Origin: Acanthamoeba sp. SK_2022b
Taxonomy: Eukaryota > Discosea > Longamoebia > Acanthamoebidae
Reading direction: 5' to 3'
Length of the DNA stretch: 64,000 bases
NCBI GenBank assembly: GCA_027943245.1
Contig: JANDJZ010000009.1
Span: forward strand, 42,489 to 106,488
Position 1 is the first letter of the stretch. Every line of letters begins with the position of its first letter. The notes beneath the pieces were generated by a model, which had not been told where the DNA came from, did not search any database, and saw only the letters and a list, made by a program, of their open reading frames with translations. This document shows, piece after piece, positions 27,727 to 37,625 of this stretch. The position numbers and the translations under genes are program-made.

Positions 27727-28740
27727 ATGAAACGTGCGTTGAGTTTAATGGGCATGGTCTTCGCCACCGTATTGGCCGGCACGCAGGCCGCCAGTGCGAC
27801 CGAGTACCCGCTGCCGCCGCCGGACAGCCGTCTGATCGGTGAAAACACCACTTATACCGTGCCAAACGACGGCCGTCCGCTGGAGGCGATCGCCGCCGAC
27901 TACAAGATTGGCCTGCTGGGCATGCTGGAAGCCAACCCCGGCACCGACCCGTTCCTGCCTAAGCCGGGTACGGTGCTGACCATTCCGACCCAAATGCTGC
28001 TGCCTGATACCAAGCGTGAAGGGATCATCGTCAACCTGGCCGAGCTGCGCCTTTACTACTATCCGAAAGGCGAGAACAAAGTGATCGTCTATCCGATCGG
28101 TATCGGCCAGACCGGGATGCACACGCCGCTGGAAGTGACCTCCGTGAGCCAGAAGATCCCCAACCCGACCTGGACACCTACCGCCAACATCCGCAAACGC
28201 TATCAGTCCCAGGGCGTGACGCTGCCTGCGGTGGTGCCGGCCGGCCCTGAGAACCCGATGGGGCTGTTCGCCCTGCGTCTGGCGATGGGGCGCGGTGAAT
28301 ACCTGATCCACGGCACCAATGCCAACTTCGGGATCGGCATGCGAGTCAGCTCCGGCTGTATTCGTCTGCGTCCGACGGATATCGAAGCGCTGTTCAACCA
28401 GGTGCCACGCGGTACGCGGGTGCAGGTGATCAACGATCCGGTGAAGATTTCGGTTGAGCCGGACGGCAAACGCTATGTGGAAGTGCACCAGCCGCTGTCG
28501 CGGGTAGAAAGCGACGATCCGCAGACCATGCCGATTGCGTTGTCTAAAGCGGAGAAAGCCTTCGCTGCAGATGGGCAAACCGATCGCGCCGTGTTCGATA
28601 GCGCGGTTGTACGCCGTTCTGGCATGCCGGTGCTGGTCAACGTGGGGGAGACCCCGTCTGAGGTGAGTTTAACGCCTGTAGCGGCGCCTGCGGCGAATAA
28701 GAGCCCATTCAAGGCAGCGCCAATCAGTTCAGTGAACTAA
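27727..28740 (+). CDS. ldtE: L,D-transpeptidase LdtE (YnhG)
   Basis: A 337-residue periplasmic enzyme that forms mDap-mDap (3-3) peptidoglycan cross-links. A signal peptide ends near QAASA. A LysM-like segment follows (TYTVPNDGRPLEAIAADYKIG). The YkuD catalytic domain has YLIHGT and the nucleophile cysteine in SSGCIRLRPTDIE. I prefer the second ATG (27727), spaced six bases from AGGG, over the one at 27721. It lies between sufE and lpp as in E. coli. The C-terminal 60 residues are Ala/Pro-rich and variable. Confidence 0.93.
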   Translation: MKRALSLMGMVFATVLAGTQAASATEYPLPPPDSRLIGENTTYTVPNDGRPLEAIAADYKIGLLGMLEANPGTDPFLPKPGTVLTIPTQMLLPDTKREGIIVNLAELRLYYYPKGENKVIVYPIGIGQTGMHTPLEVTSVSQKIPNPTWTPTANIRKRYQSQGVTLPAVVPAGPENPMGLFALRLAMGRGEYLIHGTNANFGIGMRVSSGCIRLRPTDIEALFNQVPRGTRVQVINDPVKISVEPDGKRYVEVHQPLSRVESDDPQTMPIALSKAEKAFAADGQTDRAVFDSAVVRRSGMPVLVNVGETPSEVSLTPVAAPAANKSPFKAAPISSVN

Positions 28741-28763
28741 GTTTGCAGGACTGAGCGGTCGAA

Positions 28764-28796
28764 GAGGGGGTCAGCGTGCTGAGCCTCTTTTTTTTG
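28764..28796 (+). terminator. ldtE terminator
   Basis: An imperfect stem built on GGTCAGC-GT-GCTGAGCC with flanking GAGG / CTC pairing, followed by eight T. Confidence 0.85.
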
Positions 28797-28832
28797 CCTG
28801 CCGAAGGAGAACCCCCGGGCCGATGAGCAGGC

Positions 28833-28863
28833 AAAAAAAACGGCGCACAATGTGCGCCGTTTT
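28833..28863 (-). terminator. lpp terminator
   Basis: AAAACGGCGCAC / GTGCGCCGTTTT hairpin at 28837-28863, with an A run (28833-28840) that gives a U tract on the minus strand. It is 18 bases beyond the lpp stop. Confidence 0.9.
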
Positions 28864-28880
28864 CAATAACCAAAGCTAAC

Positions 28881-29168
<288 letters not shown>

Positions 29169-29370
29169 ACAAACTTTTTTCGAAAGAGAATAATTTTTTA
29201 GTGTTGAGGTGCTTTATTTTGATCGTTCGCTCAAACTTGCATCTGGTTTTACAAATTAGTTAAAAAAACGAGGGAAAACAGCCGGCTTCCATGGGACTAC
29301 TCCGATTTGTTATTAGCTAAATAATGAGCGGATCGCGGTTGCGTTTTGAGAAAAATAGTTTACTGCCGAT

Positions 29371-29397
29371 AAAAAAAACGCCGCAAAGCGGCGTTTT
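29371..29397 (-). terminator. pykF terminator
   Basis: AAAACGCCGC / GCGGCGTTTT, loop of 3, with an A run at 29371-29378 that gives U8 on the minus strand. Confidence 0.93.
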
Positions 29398-29425
29398 GAT
29401 CAAGGTAATTATGTCACGTTTTATA

Positions 29426-30838
29426 TTACAGCACGTGTACCGAGGCGGTGTTGGTAGTGCCGCTCGGCACCAGCGCGCCGGAAACCATCACCACAACGTC
29501 GCCTTTCTGCGCCAGGCCGCTGGCCAGCGCGGCTTCTTTACCGATGCGGTAGAAGTCGTCGGTAGAGGCGATTTCCTTGACCATCTGCGGGATAACGCCC
29601 TTGCTCAGCACCAGCTGATGCGCGGTGGTTTCATTGGTGGTCAGCGCCAGGATCACCGCGTTCGGGAAGTATTTACGCACGGATTTCGCTGACTTGCCGC
29701 CGCTGGTGGCGACGACGATCAGCGGCGCGTCCAGTTTCTCGGCGGTTTCAACCGCACCGCGGCACACCGCTTCGGTGATGCGCAGCTTGCGACGGTCGTT
29801 CAGGGTATCGATGCGGCTAGGCATCACGCGATCGGTACGCTCGCAGATGGTGGCCATGATGTTGACCGCTTCCAGCGGGTATTTGCCCTTGGCGCTCTCG
29901 CCGGACAGCATGACGGCATCGGTACCGTCCAGGATGGCGTTGGCAACGTCGCCGGCTTCCGCGCGGGTAGGGCGCGGGTTCTTGATCATGGAGTCGAGCA
30001 TCTGGGTGGCGGTGATCACCACTTTACGCGCGCGGTTGCATTTCTCGATCATCATCTTCTGGGCGAAGATCACTTCTTCGACCGGGATCTCGACGCCCAA
30101 GTCGCCACGGGCAACCATGATGCCGTCGGACGCTTCGAGGATCTCGTCGAAATTGTTCAGGCCTTCCTGGTTTTCGATCTTGGAGATGATCTGGATTTGC
30201 TCACCACCGTGGGCTTTCAGGTGTTCGCGGATCTCCAGCACGTCGGAGCGCTTGCGGATGAAGGATGCCGCCACGAAGTCGACGCCTTGTTCGCAGCCGA
30301 AGATCAGGTCGCGTTTGTCTTTTTCGGCCAGCGCAGGCAGCTGGATGGAAACGCCCGGCAGGTTGACGCCCTTGTTCTCGCCGAGATCGCCGTTGTTCAG
30401 CACCTTACAAATGACTTCGTTTTCGGTCACGTTGGTGACTTCCATGCCGATCAGGCCGTCGTCTACCAGCACGGTGTTACCGATCTTCAGGTCGGCGGCG
30501 AAGCCGGCGTAGGTGACCGCTACGCGATCGCTGTTGCCGATCACGCTCTGGTCGGTGGTGAAAGTGAAGGTTTGGCCGGCGACCAGCGAGGCGTCTTTAC
30601 CGCCTTCCAGTTTCATGGTGCGAATTTCCGGGCCTTTGGTATCCAGCAGGATGCCGGCATTGATACCGGTTTTCGCCATCACGGCGCGCATGTTCTTGAT
30701 GCGGTTGCCGTGCTCTTCATAGTCGCCGTGAGAGAAGTTGAGACGCATCACGTTCATGCCCGCGTTGAGCAGGTTGGTCAGCATTTCTTCCGATTCGGTT
30801 TTTGGACCGATGGTACAAACAATTTTGGTCTTTTTCAT
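29426..30838 (-). CDS. pykF: Pyruvate kinase I (fructose-1,6-bisphosphate-activated type)
   Basis: Makes pyruvate and ATP from PEP and ADP in glycolysis. It has 470 residues, collinear with E. coli PykF. Conserved parts are [31 protein letters not shown], the active-site [35 protein letters not shown] (shown as [17 protein letters not shown] and [11 protein letters not shown]) and [16 protein letters not shown] Cra-type operator lies just after its predicted transcription start. It is the opposing partner of ppsA at the PEP-pyruvate node. Confidence 0.97.
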   Translation of the reverse strand: MKKTKIVCTIGPKTESEEMLTNLLNAGMNVMRLNFSHGDYEEHGNRIKNMRAVMAKTGINAGILLDTKGPEIRTMKLEGGKDASLVAGQTFTFTTDQSVIGNSDRVAVTYAGFAADLKIGNTVLVDDGLIGMEVTNVTENEVICKVLNNGDLGENKGVNLPGVSIQLPALAEKDKRDLIFGCEQGVDFVAASFIRKRSDVLEIREHLKAHGGEQIQIISKIENQEGLNNFDEILEASDGIMVARGDLGVEIPVEEVIFAQKMMIEKCNRARKVVITATQMLDSMIKNPRPTRAEAGDVANAILDGTDAVMLSGESAKGKYPLEAVNIMATICERTDRVMPSRIDTLNDRRKLRITEAVCRGAVETAEKLDAPLIVVATSGGKSAKSVRKYFPNAVILALTTNETTAHQLVLSKGVIPQMVKEIASTDDFYRIGKEAALASGLAQKGDVVVMVSGALVPSGTTNTASVHVL

Positions 30839-31061
30839 GGCGGAGTTTTCTACAAGTTGTGATGGATAAAAAAACGAATTTGACCGGCGCGGTTTACGCC
30901 GGTAGGGAATTTGGGCCGTGCCTGGTGGTGAAAAACATAGTTAAGGATAGGTGACGACAGTTGAAGCGGGGCGGAAAAATTCAGCCCGCGCGGGGGCGCG
31001 GGGATGCTGCGCAACGGGGTAAGATCAGATCGTGTTGTTATAGCGTTTTCGCAGATCAAGG

Positions 31062-31120
31062 GCTGAAACCATTCAACTGATAGACGTTGCGCATTATAAA
31101 GGCTAAGCGGTGGGAAACAA
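31062..31120 (-). promoter_or_regulatory. pykF promoter and Cra site
   Basis: Minus strand: TTGTTT (31115-31120), 16 bases, TATAAT (31093-31098), start near 31086. GCTGAAACCATTCA (31062-31075, plus reading) fully matches the Cra consensus RSTGAAWCSNTHHW and lies at about +11 to +24, a repressing position. The leader is then about 250 bases long. Confidence 0.8.
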
Positions 31121-31232
31121 AATAAAAAACCGCGGCGGCGCGGCGGATATGTCAAAACGGGGGCAAATGTGGCGCAAATGCAACGCGTTGCGGGCCGCTT
31201 GTTGCGCAAATAACCATGCTGTAAATACAGGT

Positions 31233-31538
31233 TTAACGCGTTTGGGGAATTTCCAGCAGCACGCCGGCGCTCAGGCAGAAGCAGCCGCTGGCGACGTTGG
31301 CCGGCAATATCAGGCTCTCGCCGGCCCGTACCACCCGGGTGTCGCCGCCGAGGGTAAATTCGAATTCACCGGAGATCACCCGGGTTTGCCGCGCGTGCGG
31401 GGGCTTTTGCAGCTGGCCGAAGGCACCGGCCTCGAAACGCACTTCTGCCGCCGGCGAACCGTCGCTCATCACGCCTTCACGGCGAGCAAGGCCATTGTCG
31501 AGCGATAAAAAGGCGGTTTTGGCGGTAAAGGTGGTCAT
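31233..31538 (-). CDS. Small cupin-domain protein
   Basis: A 101-residue protein with a single beta-barrel cupin pattern: VISGEFEFTLGGDTRVVRAGESLILPANVASG resembles cupin motifs 1 and 2 with a glycine-rich turn (fragments VISGEFEFTLGG and AGESLILPA). Only one histidine (PPHARQTRV) is near the usual metal site, so metal binding is uncertain. No signal peptide. It stands alone between pykF and the tRNA genes. I cannot assign a substrate. Confidence 0.7.
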   Translation of the reverse strand: MTTFTAKTAFLSLDNGLARREGVMSDGSPAAEVRFEAGAFGQLQKPPHARQTRVISGEFEFTLGGDTRVVRAGESLILPANVASGCFCLSAGVLLEIPQTR

Positions 31539-31658
31539 GTGGCGTTCCTGGTGGCTGATGGCGGTAGCACGGCGCGATCGACATAAAAGTCAGGCGGTCG
31601 GGCAGAGACGAAACAACGGGAAGTATAACGCGATAGGGGGAGAGATGAATCAGCAATA

Positions 31659-31735
31659 TGGTGCGTCCGAGTGGACTCGAACCACCGACCCCCACCATGT
31701 CAAGGTGGTGCTCTAACCAACTGAGCTACGGACGC
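31659..31735 (-). tRNA. tRNA-Val (anticodon GAC), copy 3 of the transcript
   Basis: 77 bases beginning GCGTCCGTAGCTCAGTTGG and ending GGACGCACCA; the anticodon loop CTTGACAT gives GAC. Cloverleaf arms and the encoded CCA are visible. It is identical to the two neighbouring copies and to E. coli valV/valW as I remember them. Confidence 0.96.
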
Positions 31736-31755
31736 ACTGCACTGCTTCTGAAATT

Positions 31756-31832
31756 TGGTGCGTCCGAGTGGACTCGAACCACCGACCCCCACCATGTCAA
31801 GGTGGTGCTCTAACCAACTGAGCTACGGACGC
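31756..31832 (-). tRNA. tRNA-Val (anticodon GAC), copy 2 of the transcript
   Basis: Identical in sequence to the copy at 31659-31735, 20 bases upstream of it in the transcript. The spacer ACTGCACTGC-TTCTGAAATT type sequence is partly shared between the copies, suggesting tandem duplication. Confidence 0.96.
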
Positions 31833-31852
31833 ACTGTACGGCTTCAGGAATT

Positions 31853-31929
31853 TGGTGCGTCCGAGTGGACTCGAACCACCGACCCCCACCATGTCAAGGT
31901 GGTGCTCTAACCAACTGAGCTACGGACGC
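31853..31929 (-). tRNA. tRNA-Val (anticodon GAC), copy 1 of the transcript
   Basis: First copy in transcription order and identical to the other two. The three repeat every 97 bases. E. coli has two copies (valV, valW) at the same site beside mdtK. Confidence 0.96.
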
Positions 31930-32110
31930 ATCTTTTCCTGTCTGTCATGGCTGACAGCGGGGACGAATATTAACGAGCTACCCGCGTGCTGGCAAGGGGA
32001 AAAGCGCAATTTTATTCGGTATTTCACGCGATTGCTGAGGTTGTGCGCAGTCCGGCGTTTTTTTCCGCAAACCGCAGCCCGGCCGGGGATGAAGCCGGCC
32101 GGGCGCGGGC

Positions 32111-33487
32111 TCAGCGCGTGGATCGCTGCAGGATGACGGCGGTCGGCTGTTTCTGCAGCCAGCGCATGCGTAGCGCCATCATGATGGCGGCGAAGGTCAG
32201 GCCGATGATAAAGCCGATCCAGAAACCGCTTGGCCCCATTGCCGGCACCACCACATCGGTTAACGCCAGCAGATAGCCGCTCGGCAGGCCCAACACCCAA
32301 TAAGCGATGAAGGTGATAAAGAAGATCGCGCGGGTGTCTTTATAACCACGCAGCACGCCGCTGCCGATCACCTGGACAGAATCCGAGATTTGGTACAGCG
32401 CCGCCAGCAGCATCAGCTGCGACGCCATCGCCACCACCGCCGGGCTGTCGTTGTACAGCAGGGCGATCGGTTCGCGGAAGGTGGCGGTAAACAGCGCGGT
32501 GCAGACGGCCATGGTGATGCCGACGCCGATGGCGGAGTAGGCGGCGACACGGGCGCCTTCAACCGAACCTTCCCCCAGACGGTAACCGACGCGGATGGTG
32601 GCGCCGACGCCCAGCGACAGCGGCAGCACGAACATCAGCGCGCTGAAGTTAAGCGCGATCTGGTGGCCGGCGACCGCAACGATCCCCAGCGGCGAAACCA
32701 GCAGCGCCACCACGGCGAACAGCGTGACTTCGAAGAACAGCGCCAGCGCCACCGGCATGCCGATGCCGATCAGGCGCTTCAGCGCCGCCCAGTCCGGGCC
32801 GCCGAGATCGCCTGCCTGGCGTTTGATGTCGCGCTGCGAGGGCGCGCGCTTCACGTACCAGCGCATCATCAGGAACATGATCCAGTAGACGCTGCCGGTG
32901 GCGACGCCACAGCCGACGCCACCCAGCTCCGGCATGCCGAACTTGCCGTAGATGAAGATGTAGTTGATCGGGATATTCACCAGCAGGCCGAGGAAGCCGA
33001 TCACCATGCCGGGCTTGGTTTTGGACAGGCCTTCGCACTGGTTGCGCATCACCTGGAAGAACAGGTAACCCGGCGCTCCCCACATGATGGCGTGCAGATA
33101 ACCGACGGCTTTATCCGCCAGCTGCGGGTCGATGTTGTGCATCATGTCGATGACGAACTTGCAGTTATACAGCACCACGATCAGCAGCACGGACACGCCG
33201 GAAGCCAGCCAAAAACCCTGGCGCACCTGGTGAGCGATGCGATCGCGCCGCCCGGCGCCGTTAAGCTGGGCGATAACCGGGGTCAGCGCCAGCAGCAGGC
33301 CGTGGCCGAACAGGATGGCCGGCAGCCAGATTGAAGTGCCGACCGCAACCGCCGCCATGTCGGTGGCGCTGTAGGCGCCGGCCATGATGGTATCCACCAC
33401 GCCCATGGCGGTTTGCGATATTTGCGCGATGATGACCGGGATAGCGAGAGCCAATAAACTACGCGCTTCAATTAAGTACTTCTGCAC
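32111..33487 (-). CDS. mdtK: MATE multidrug/cation antiporter MdtK (NorM)
   Basis: A 458-residue 12-helix exporter that uses a sodium or proton gradient to expel fluoroquinolones and other cations. MATE segments are [58 protein letters not shown] and the C-terminal [23 protein letters not shown] (fragments). The start codon is GTG (33485-33487) with AAAGG before it, matching the MQKYL N-terminus of E. coli MdtK. It is divergent from ribE, as in E. coli. Confidence 0.95.
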   Translation of the reverse strand: MQKYLIEARSLLALAIPVIIAQISQTAMGVVDTIMAGAYSATDMAAVAVGTSIWLPAILFGHGLLLALTPVIAQLNGAGRRDRIAHQVRQGFWLASGVSVLLIVVLYNCKFVIDMMHNIDPQLADKAVGYLHAIMWGAPGYLFFQVMRNQCEGLSKTKPGMVIGFLGLLVNIPINYIFIYGKFGMPELGGVGCGVATGSVYWIMFLMMRWYVKRAPSQRDIKRQAGDLGGPDWAALKRLIGIGMPVALALFFEVTLFAVVALLVSPLGIVAVAGHQIALNFSALMFVLPLSLGVGATIRVGYRLGEGSVEGARVAAYSAIGVGITMAVCTALFTATFREPIALLYNDSPAVVAMASQLMLLAALYQISDSVQVIGSGVLRGYKDTRAIFFITFIAYWVLGLPSGYLLALTDVVVPAMGPSGFWIGFIIGLTFAAIMMALRMRWLQKQPTAVILQRSTR

Positions 33488-33724
33488 GCATACACCTTTC
33501 TATTTATATATGTGGGAGGGAGGGCTGCCGCGAGAGGACAACAATTAAAATAGCGGAATTTTGTCAAAAATATTGTACCTGCTCGGCGTCGTTAAGCAAA
33601 CGCCGCAGATAAATAGTTATTAAATGCGCAGGCCCGCGTTTTTTGCCTACGCGGATTTGGTTTTCAGCGCCAACTGGGGCAAACTGCCGGGAGCGTTTTA
33701 ACCTATTAGTAAGAAGAGGCACAT

Positions 33725-34375
33725 ATGTTCACCGGTATCGTACAAGGCACCGCGCCGCTGGTCGCCATTGATGAGAAACCCAATTTCCGCACCCACGTGA
33801 TCGAGATGCCTGCCGAGCTGTTGCCGGGGCTGGAGCTGGGCGCGTCGGTGGCCCATAACGGCTGCTGCCTGACCGTGACCGCGGTGGAAGGCAACCGCGT
33901 CAGCTTCGATTTGATCAAGGAAACGCTGCGCCTGACCAACCTCGGCGATCTGGCGCTGGGCGACATCGTCAATATCGAGCGCGCGGCGAAGTTCAATGAC
34001 GAAATTGGCGGTCATTTGATGTCCGGCCATATTATCTGCACGGCGGAAGTGGCCAAGATTTATACGTCAGAAAATAACCGCCAGGTATGGCTGCGCATGC
34101 CGAATGCGGAATTGATGAAATATGTGCTGCACAAAGGTTTCATCGGCATCGACGGCATTAGCCTGACCATCGGCGAAGTGGTGAATAATCGTTTCTGTGT
34201 GCACCTGATCCCGGAAACGCTGGATCGCACCACGCTGGGTAAGAAACGCCTGGGCGATAAGGTGAACATCGAAATCGATCCGCAAACGCAGGCGGTGGTG
34301 GATACCGTCGAGCGCGTGCTGGCCAACCGGGAAGCGACGCTGGTGGCGGCGATGGCGCCGGCGCACAAAGACTGA
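33725..34375 (+). CDS. ribE: Riboflavin synthase, alpha subunit
   Basis: Dismutates two 6,7-dimethyl-8-ribityllumazines to riboflavin and the pyrimidine precursor. It has 216 residues with two lumazine-binding repeats. The N-terminal [12 protein letters not shown], the first repeat's [13 protein letters not shown] and [15 protein letters not shown], and the second repeat's [12 protein letters not shown] and [12 protein letters not shown] are visible. An AAGAGG site precedes the ATG. No FMN riboswitch is visible in the 237-base upstream gap. Confidence 0.96.
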   Translation: MFTGIVQGTAPLVAIDEKPNFRTHVIEMPAELLPGLELGASVAHNGCCLTVTAVEGNRVSFDLIKETLRLTNLGDLALGDIVNIERAAKFNDEIGGHLMSGHIICTAEVAKIYTSENNRQVWLRMPNAELMKYVLHKGFIGIDGISLTIGEVVNNRFCVHLIPETLDRTTLGKKRLGDKVNIEIDPQTQAVVDTVERVLANREATLVAAMAPAHKD

Positions 34376-34429
34376 CAGCGATTCTGGCGTTGCCGCCGGC
34401 ATCGAATCATAAGCAGAGAGGAGAAACGC

Positions 34430-34723
34430 GTGAAGTTTTATGGGAAAACGTTGTTGTTAACCGCGTTGCTGGCGCTGAGCGCCTGCAGCAGCTCACCTGA
34501 GCAGGGCGCCGGCGCGCAAATGGCCGATGCGGACGATACCTGCGGCGCTTCGCAGTATCAAAACTTCGTCGGTAAGCCGATGACCTCGCTGGAAGGCGTG
34601 CGGATCGACGCCAAGGTGCGCGCCATTCCGTACAACTCTGCCGTTACCATGGATTTCAACCTGCGCCGCCTGAACTTCCTTGGCGATAGCAACGATAAAA
34701 TCATTCGCGTTTATTGCGGTTAA
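34430..34723 (+). CDS. I78-family peptidase-inhibitor-like lipoprotein
   Basis: A 97-residue lipoprotein with signal and lipobox LLALSACSSS. A short linker is followed by the I78 pattern: DDTCGASQYQNFVGKPMTSL, then a loop (VRAIPYNSAVTMDFNLRRLNF) and a C-terminal RVYCG. Potato-inhibitor-like I78 proteins inhibit serine proteases, probably protecting the periplasm; that role is inferred. The start is GTG with AGAGGAG. A terminator shared with cfa follows. Confidence 0.8.
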   Translation: MKFYGKTLLLTALLALSACSSSPEQGAGAQMADADDTCGASQYQNFVGKPMTSLEGVRIDAKVRAIPYNSAVTMDFNLRRLNFLGDSNDKIIRVYCG

Positions 34724-34743
34724 CCCGCAGCATCCGAAAGAGC

Positions 34744-34783
34744 AAAAAAAAGCCCCGGCGATGATGTTACCGGGGCTTTTTTA
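34744..34783. terminator. Bidirectional terminator between the I78 gene and cfa
   Basis: AAAAGCCCCGG / CCGGGGCTTTT with an 11-base loop, flanked by an A run on the left and a T run on the right. It suits both strands. Confidence 0.93.
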
Positions 34784-34795
34784 TTGGGGAAACGT

Positions 34796-35947
34796 TCAGC
34801 GCGCGACGCGAATGCCGCCTTCAACGCCTTTCGGGCTGAACACCACCTGCCACAGCTGCAGATCGCGCGCCCGGAACGCGCCGGCGCAGGCGTTCAGGTA
34901 GTAGCTGAACATCCGCTCGAAGCGTTCGGAATAGCGCGGGGCAAGCTGCGGCCACGCCTGTTTGAAGCGCTCGAACCAGGCCATCAGCGTGCGGTCGTAG
35001 TCGGCGCCGATGTTGTGCCAGTCTTCCATCACGAAATGGCCCTCGCTGGCTTCGGCAATATGGCTCACTGAAGGCAGGCAGCCGTTCGGGAAAATGTACT
35101 TGTTGATCCACGGATCGACGTTCATATCGGTCTTGTTGGAGCCGATGGTGTGCAGCAGGAACAGGCCGTGCGGCGCCAGATTGCGTTCTACCACGTTGAA
35201 ATAGGTGCGGTAGTTTTTCGGCCCGACGTGCTCGAACATGCCGACCGAGACAATGCGATCGAACTGCTGATGCAGATCGCGGTAATCCTGCAGCAGGATC
35301 TGCACATCCAGCCCGGCGCAGCGCGCCTGAGCCAGCTTCTGCTGTTCGGCAGAAATGGTTACGCCGACCACTGACACGCCGTAATGCTTCGCCGCATAGG
35401 CGGAAAGACCGCCCCAGCCGCAGCCGATGTCCAGCAGGCGCATACCTGGCTGCAGCTGCAGTTTTTCGCAGATCATCCGCAGCTTCGCTTCCTGCGCTTC
35501 CTCCAGCGTAGTAGCGTCTTTCCAGTAGCCGCAGGAATATTGCATGTAAGGATCGAGCATCAGGGTAAACAGATCGTTGCCGAGATCGTAATGTTCTTTG
35601 CCGACGATCCAGGCGCGCTTTTTCGATTGCAGGTTGGTCAGGCGCGCGGCGGCGATACGCAGGGTATCTTTCAGGTGGTGGGGGAGTTTCTTCTCCAGCC
35701 CGGCGCTGACCACGCGCTGGAAGAACATATCCAGCCGTTCGCACTCCCACCAACCGTCCATGTAGCTTTCGCCCAGGCCCAGCGACCCTTGCTGCAGGAC
35801 GCGTTTAAAGAAATCGGGGTTTTTAACCTGAATATCGAAAGGGCGCGATCCGTTGATTTCAATGCCGGCCAGACCGAGCATTTCGTGCGCGATACGGTAC
35901 CACTGATTGTCCTGGATGCTCAGATCTTCTATACACGATGAACTCAT
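34796..35947 (-). CDS. cfa: Cyclopropane-fatty-acyl-phospholipid synthase
   Basis: Adds a methylene group from S-adenosylmethionine to cis double bonds of membrane phospholipid acyl chains, mainly on entry to stationary phase and under acid stress. It has 383 residues. The N-terminal lipid-binding domain (GLGESYMDGWWECERLD) is followed by a class I methyltransferase domain with the SAM motif LLDIGCGWGGLSAYAA, then VGVTISAEQQ and VGMFEHVGPKNYRTYF. Two promoter candidates upstream resemble the E. coli P1/P2 arrangement. Confidence 0.97.
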   Translation of the reverse strand: MSSSCIEDLSIQDNQWYRIAHEMLGLAGIEINGSRPFDIQVKNPDFFKRVLQQGSLGLGESYMDGWWECERLDMFFQRVVSAGLEKKLPHHLKDTLRIAAARLTNLQSKKRAWIVGKEHYDLGNDLFTLMLDPYMQYSCGYWKDATTLEEAQEAKLRMICEKLQLQPGMRLLDIGCGWGGLSAYAAKHYGVSVVGVTISAEQQKLAQARCAGLDVQILLQDYRDLHQQFDRIVSVGMFEHVGPKNYRTYFNVVERNLAPHGLFLLHTIGSNKTDMNVDPWINKYIFPNGCLPSVSHIAEASEGHFVMEDWHNIGADYDRTLMAWFERFKQAWPQLAPRYSERFERMFSYYLNACAGAFRARDLQLWQVVFSPKGVEGGIRVAR

Positions 35948-35984
35948 AGCTTCTCCATCACCTTCTTCTGACTGATGACCCGTT

Positions 35985-36181
35985 AGGAAACAGCTTAGAC
36001 AATTTCTGCGGGTGCATACGTTTACCGGCGGAAAATAGGCCCGCGGCGTCTGATATCCGACTATGAACAGAGGAAATTTAAAGAAACGACCCGGCGCGAA
36101 CGGCGCGGGATAAACGCATCCTTAAAAAAGAGTGTGACGCAAAGCGCGTACACAAGTGCTAATTGAGATATAGAGATTATA
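35985..36181 (-). promoter_or_regulatory. cfa promoters P1 and P2
   Basis: P1: TATAAT at 36176-36181 (minus strand) gives a start near 36168 and a leader of about 220 bases, close to the E. coli P1 leader. P2: a CTAAGCT sequence at 35992-35998 resembles a sigmaS -10 and would start about 38 bases before the ATG. The long P1 leader is the part targeted by small RNAs in E. coli. Confidence 0.55.
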
Positions 36182-36215
36182 AGGTGTTACTTTACAAGGT
36201 TGTTTTTGAGTATAG

Positions 36216-36259
36216 GCGTGCCGAGGCGTTGACTCAACTGTAAATCGCACTCGGCACGC
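36216..36259. repeat. Ten-bp inverted repeat between punC and cfa
   Basis: GCGTGCCGAG / CTCGGCACGC with a 24-base loop that itself contains GTTGA-CT-CAAC. It lies 32 bases beyond the punC stop and just upstream of cfa P1. No U run follows on the minus strand. It may end punC or be an unrecognised RNA structure. Confidence 0.5.
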
Positions 36260-36290
36260 ATATTCTTTAAGTGATTATTAAACTTGGTAA

Positions 36291-37502
36291 TTATGACGCT
36301 GAGTTAGCATGTTCCCGCTGCGCCTTTTGCTGCGCGTCAACTGCTTTTCCCCGCTGCAGGAAATACCCCAGCGCGGCCAGGATCACCGTCGATACCATTA
36401 CCGTCACCGTCGCCAACAGCGGCTGGGCAATGAACGCCGACACCAGCATGCTCGCCACAAAACACAGCCCCAGCTGCAGCGTATTTTGCAGCGCGGCGGC
36501 CTTGCCACTGCTTTCCGGGAACGGCATCAGCGCATTCGCCACCATGATCGGATAGCCGGCGCCGTTGACCAGCGCCATCACGCAGAACGGGATCAGCAGC
36601 GTGGTGAGCGTCGGTGCGGTCAGGGTCGCCACCAGATACAGCGCCACCATGCTGACACCATAAGCTACCAGCAGCCACGGCAGCAGGGTTTTGCCATTGA
36701 TGCGCTTGAGCGCGGCGCGGCAGCCATAGCCCCCCAGCAGGAAAGCCAGCGTCTGCGGCACATAGCTCAGACCGATGTCGCTCGGGCCATAGCCCATATC
36801 ACCGAGGATGAACGGCGAGCCGGTCAGCCAGGCGAAGAAGCCTGCCGAGCAGGCGGCGTACATGGTGACGTTGCCGCTGAACACCGGGGATTTCAACAGT
36901 CGCCAGAAGCTGACGCCGTTTTTTGGCGCCTCGGCGGTGGGCTGCGTTTTGGCGCGCTCTTTGAGCATCAGCGTCGGCAGCAGCAGCAGTACGGTGATGG
37001 CCAGCAGCACGGCGAAGATTGCACGCCAGCTGGCGTGGTTCAACAGCCAGGCGCCCAGCAGCGGCGCCAGCGCCGGCGACAGCGCCACCAGCGGCATGAT
37101 GGTGGCGAATACGCGATTGGCCTGGCTTTCGCGATAGCGGTCGACCACCAGCGCTTGCCAGATGGCGGCGGCGGAACAGACGCCGACGGCCTGAATAAAG
37201 CGCAGGATCCAGAGCTGCACGGCGTTCTCTACCCACAGCATGCCCAGGCAACCGAAGGCGAACAGCGTCAGGCCGATCAATAATACCGGTTTGCGGCCCA
37301 GACGGTCGGAGAGCGGCCCCCACAGCAGCTGCGCGAAGGCGAAGCCGGCCAGGAAGATGCTCAGGCTGGCGCTCACCGCGCCGGCGGAAATTTGCAGTTC
37401 TTCCCGCATGGCACCGAAGGCGGGCAGGTACATGTCGGTCGCCAGATAACCCAGCATGCTCAGGCCGGCGAGGTAGAACATAAAGCCAAAGGAATTTCGC
37501 AT
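36291..37502 (-). CDS. punC: MFS purine nucleoside transporter PunC (YdhC)
   Basis: A 403-residue DHA1-type major facilitator. E. coli PunC imports adenosine and related purine nucleosides. Landmarks are [17 protein letters not shown], the loop 2-3 motif [16 protein letters not shown], the [25 protein letters not shown] region (fragments) and 12 hydrophobic helices. The frame is open far upstream through the antisense of punR, but the ATG at 37500-37502 matches the family N-terminus [20 protein letters not shown]. It is divergent from its presumed activator gene punR. Confidence 0.93.
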   Translation of the reverse strand: MRNSFGFMFYLAGLSMLGYLATDMYLPAFGAMREELQISAGAVSASLSIFLAGFAFAQLLWGPLSDRLGRKPVLLIGLTLFAFGCLGMLWVENAVQLWILRFIQAVGVCSAAAIWQALVVDRYRESQANRVFATIMPLVALSPALAPLLGAWLLNHASWRAIFAVLLAITVLLLLPTLMLKERAKTQPTAEAPKNGVSFWRLLKSPVFSGNVTMYAACSAGFFAWLTGSPFILGDMGYGPSDIGLSYVPQTLAFLLGGYGCRAALKRINGKTLLPWLLVAYGVSMVALYLVATLTAPTLTTLLIPFCVMALVNGAGYPIMVANALMPFPESSGKAAALQNTLQLGLCFVASMLVSAFIAQPLLATVTVMVSTVILAALGYFLQRGKAVDAQQKAQREHANSAS

Positions 37503-37625
37503 GGTATTTCTCGTTAATATTTTAATGTCGCAGGTTTTTAGCGCCGGCCAGTGTATCCGGCTGGATCTCTGCTTGTGAAACGGTAATATTTGCAAAGTGC
37601 TGTTAAAAAAATTGAAGACAAAGCG

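Noticed and set aside
31297..32136. Plus-strand frames across the tRNA array
   Set aside because: Repeated peptides such as SEWTRTTDPHHVKVVL are translations of the complement of the tRNA genes.
33488..33724. FMN riboswitch in front of ribE
   Set aside because: I looked for the conserved RFN-element blocks and multibranch pairing and did not find them; in this order the element normally precedes ribB.
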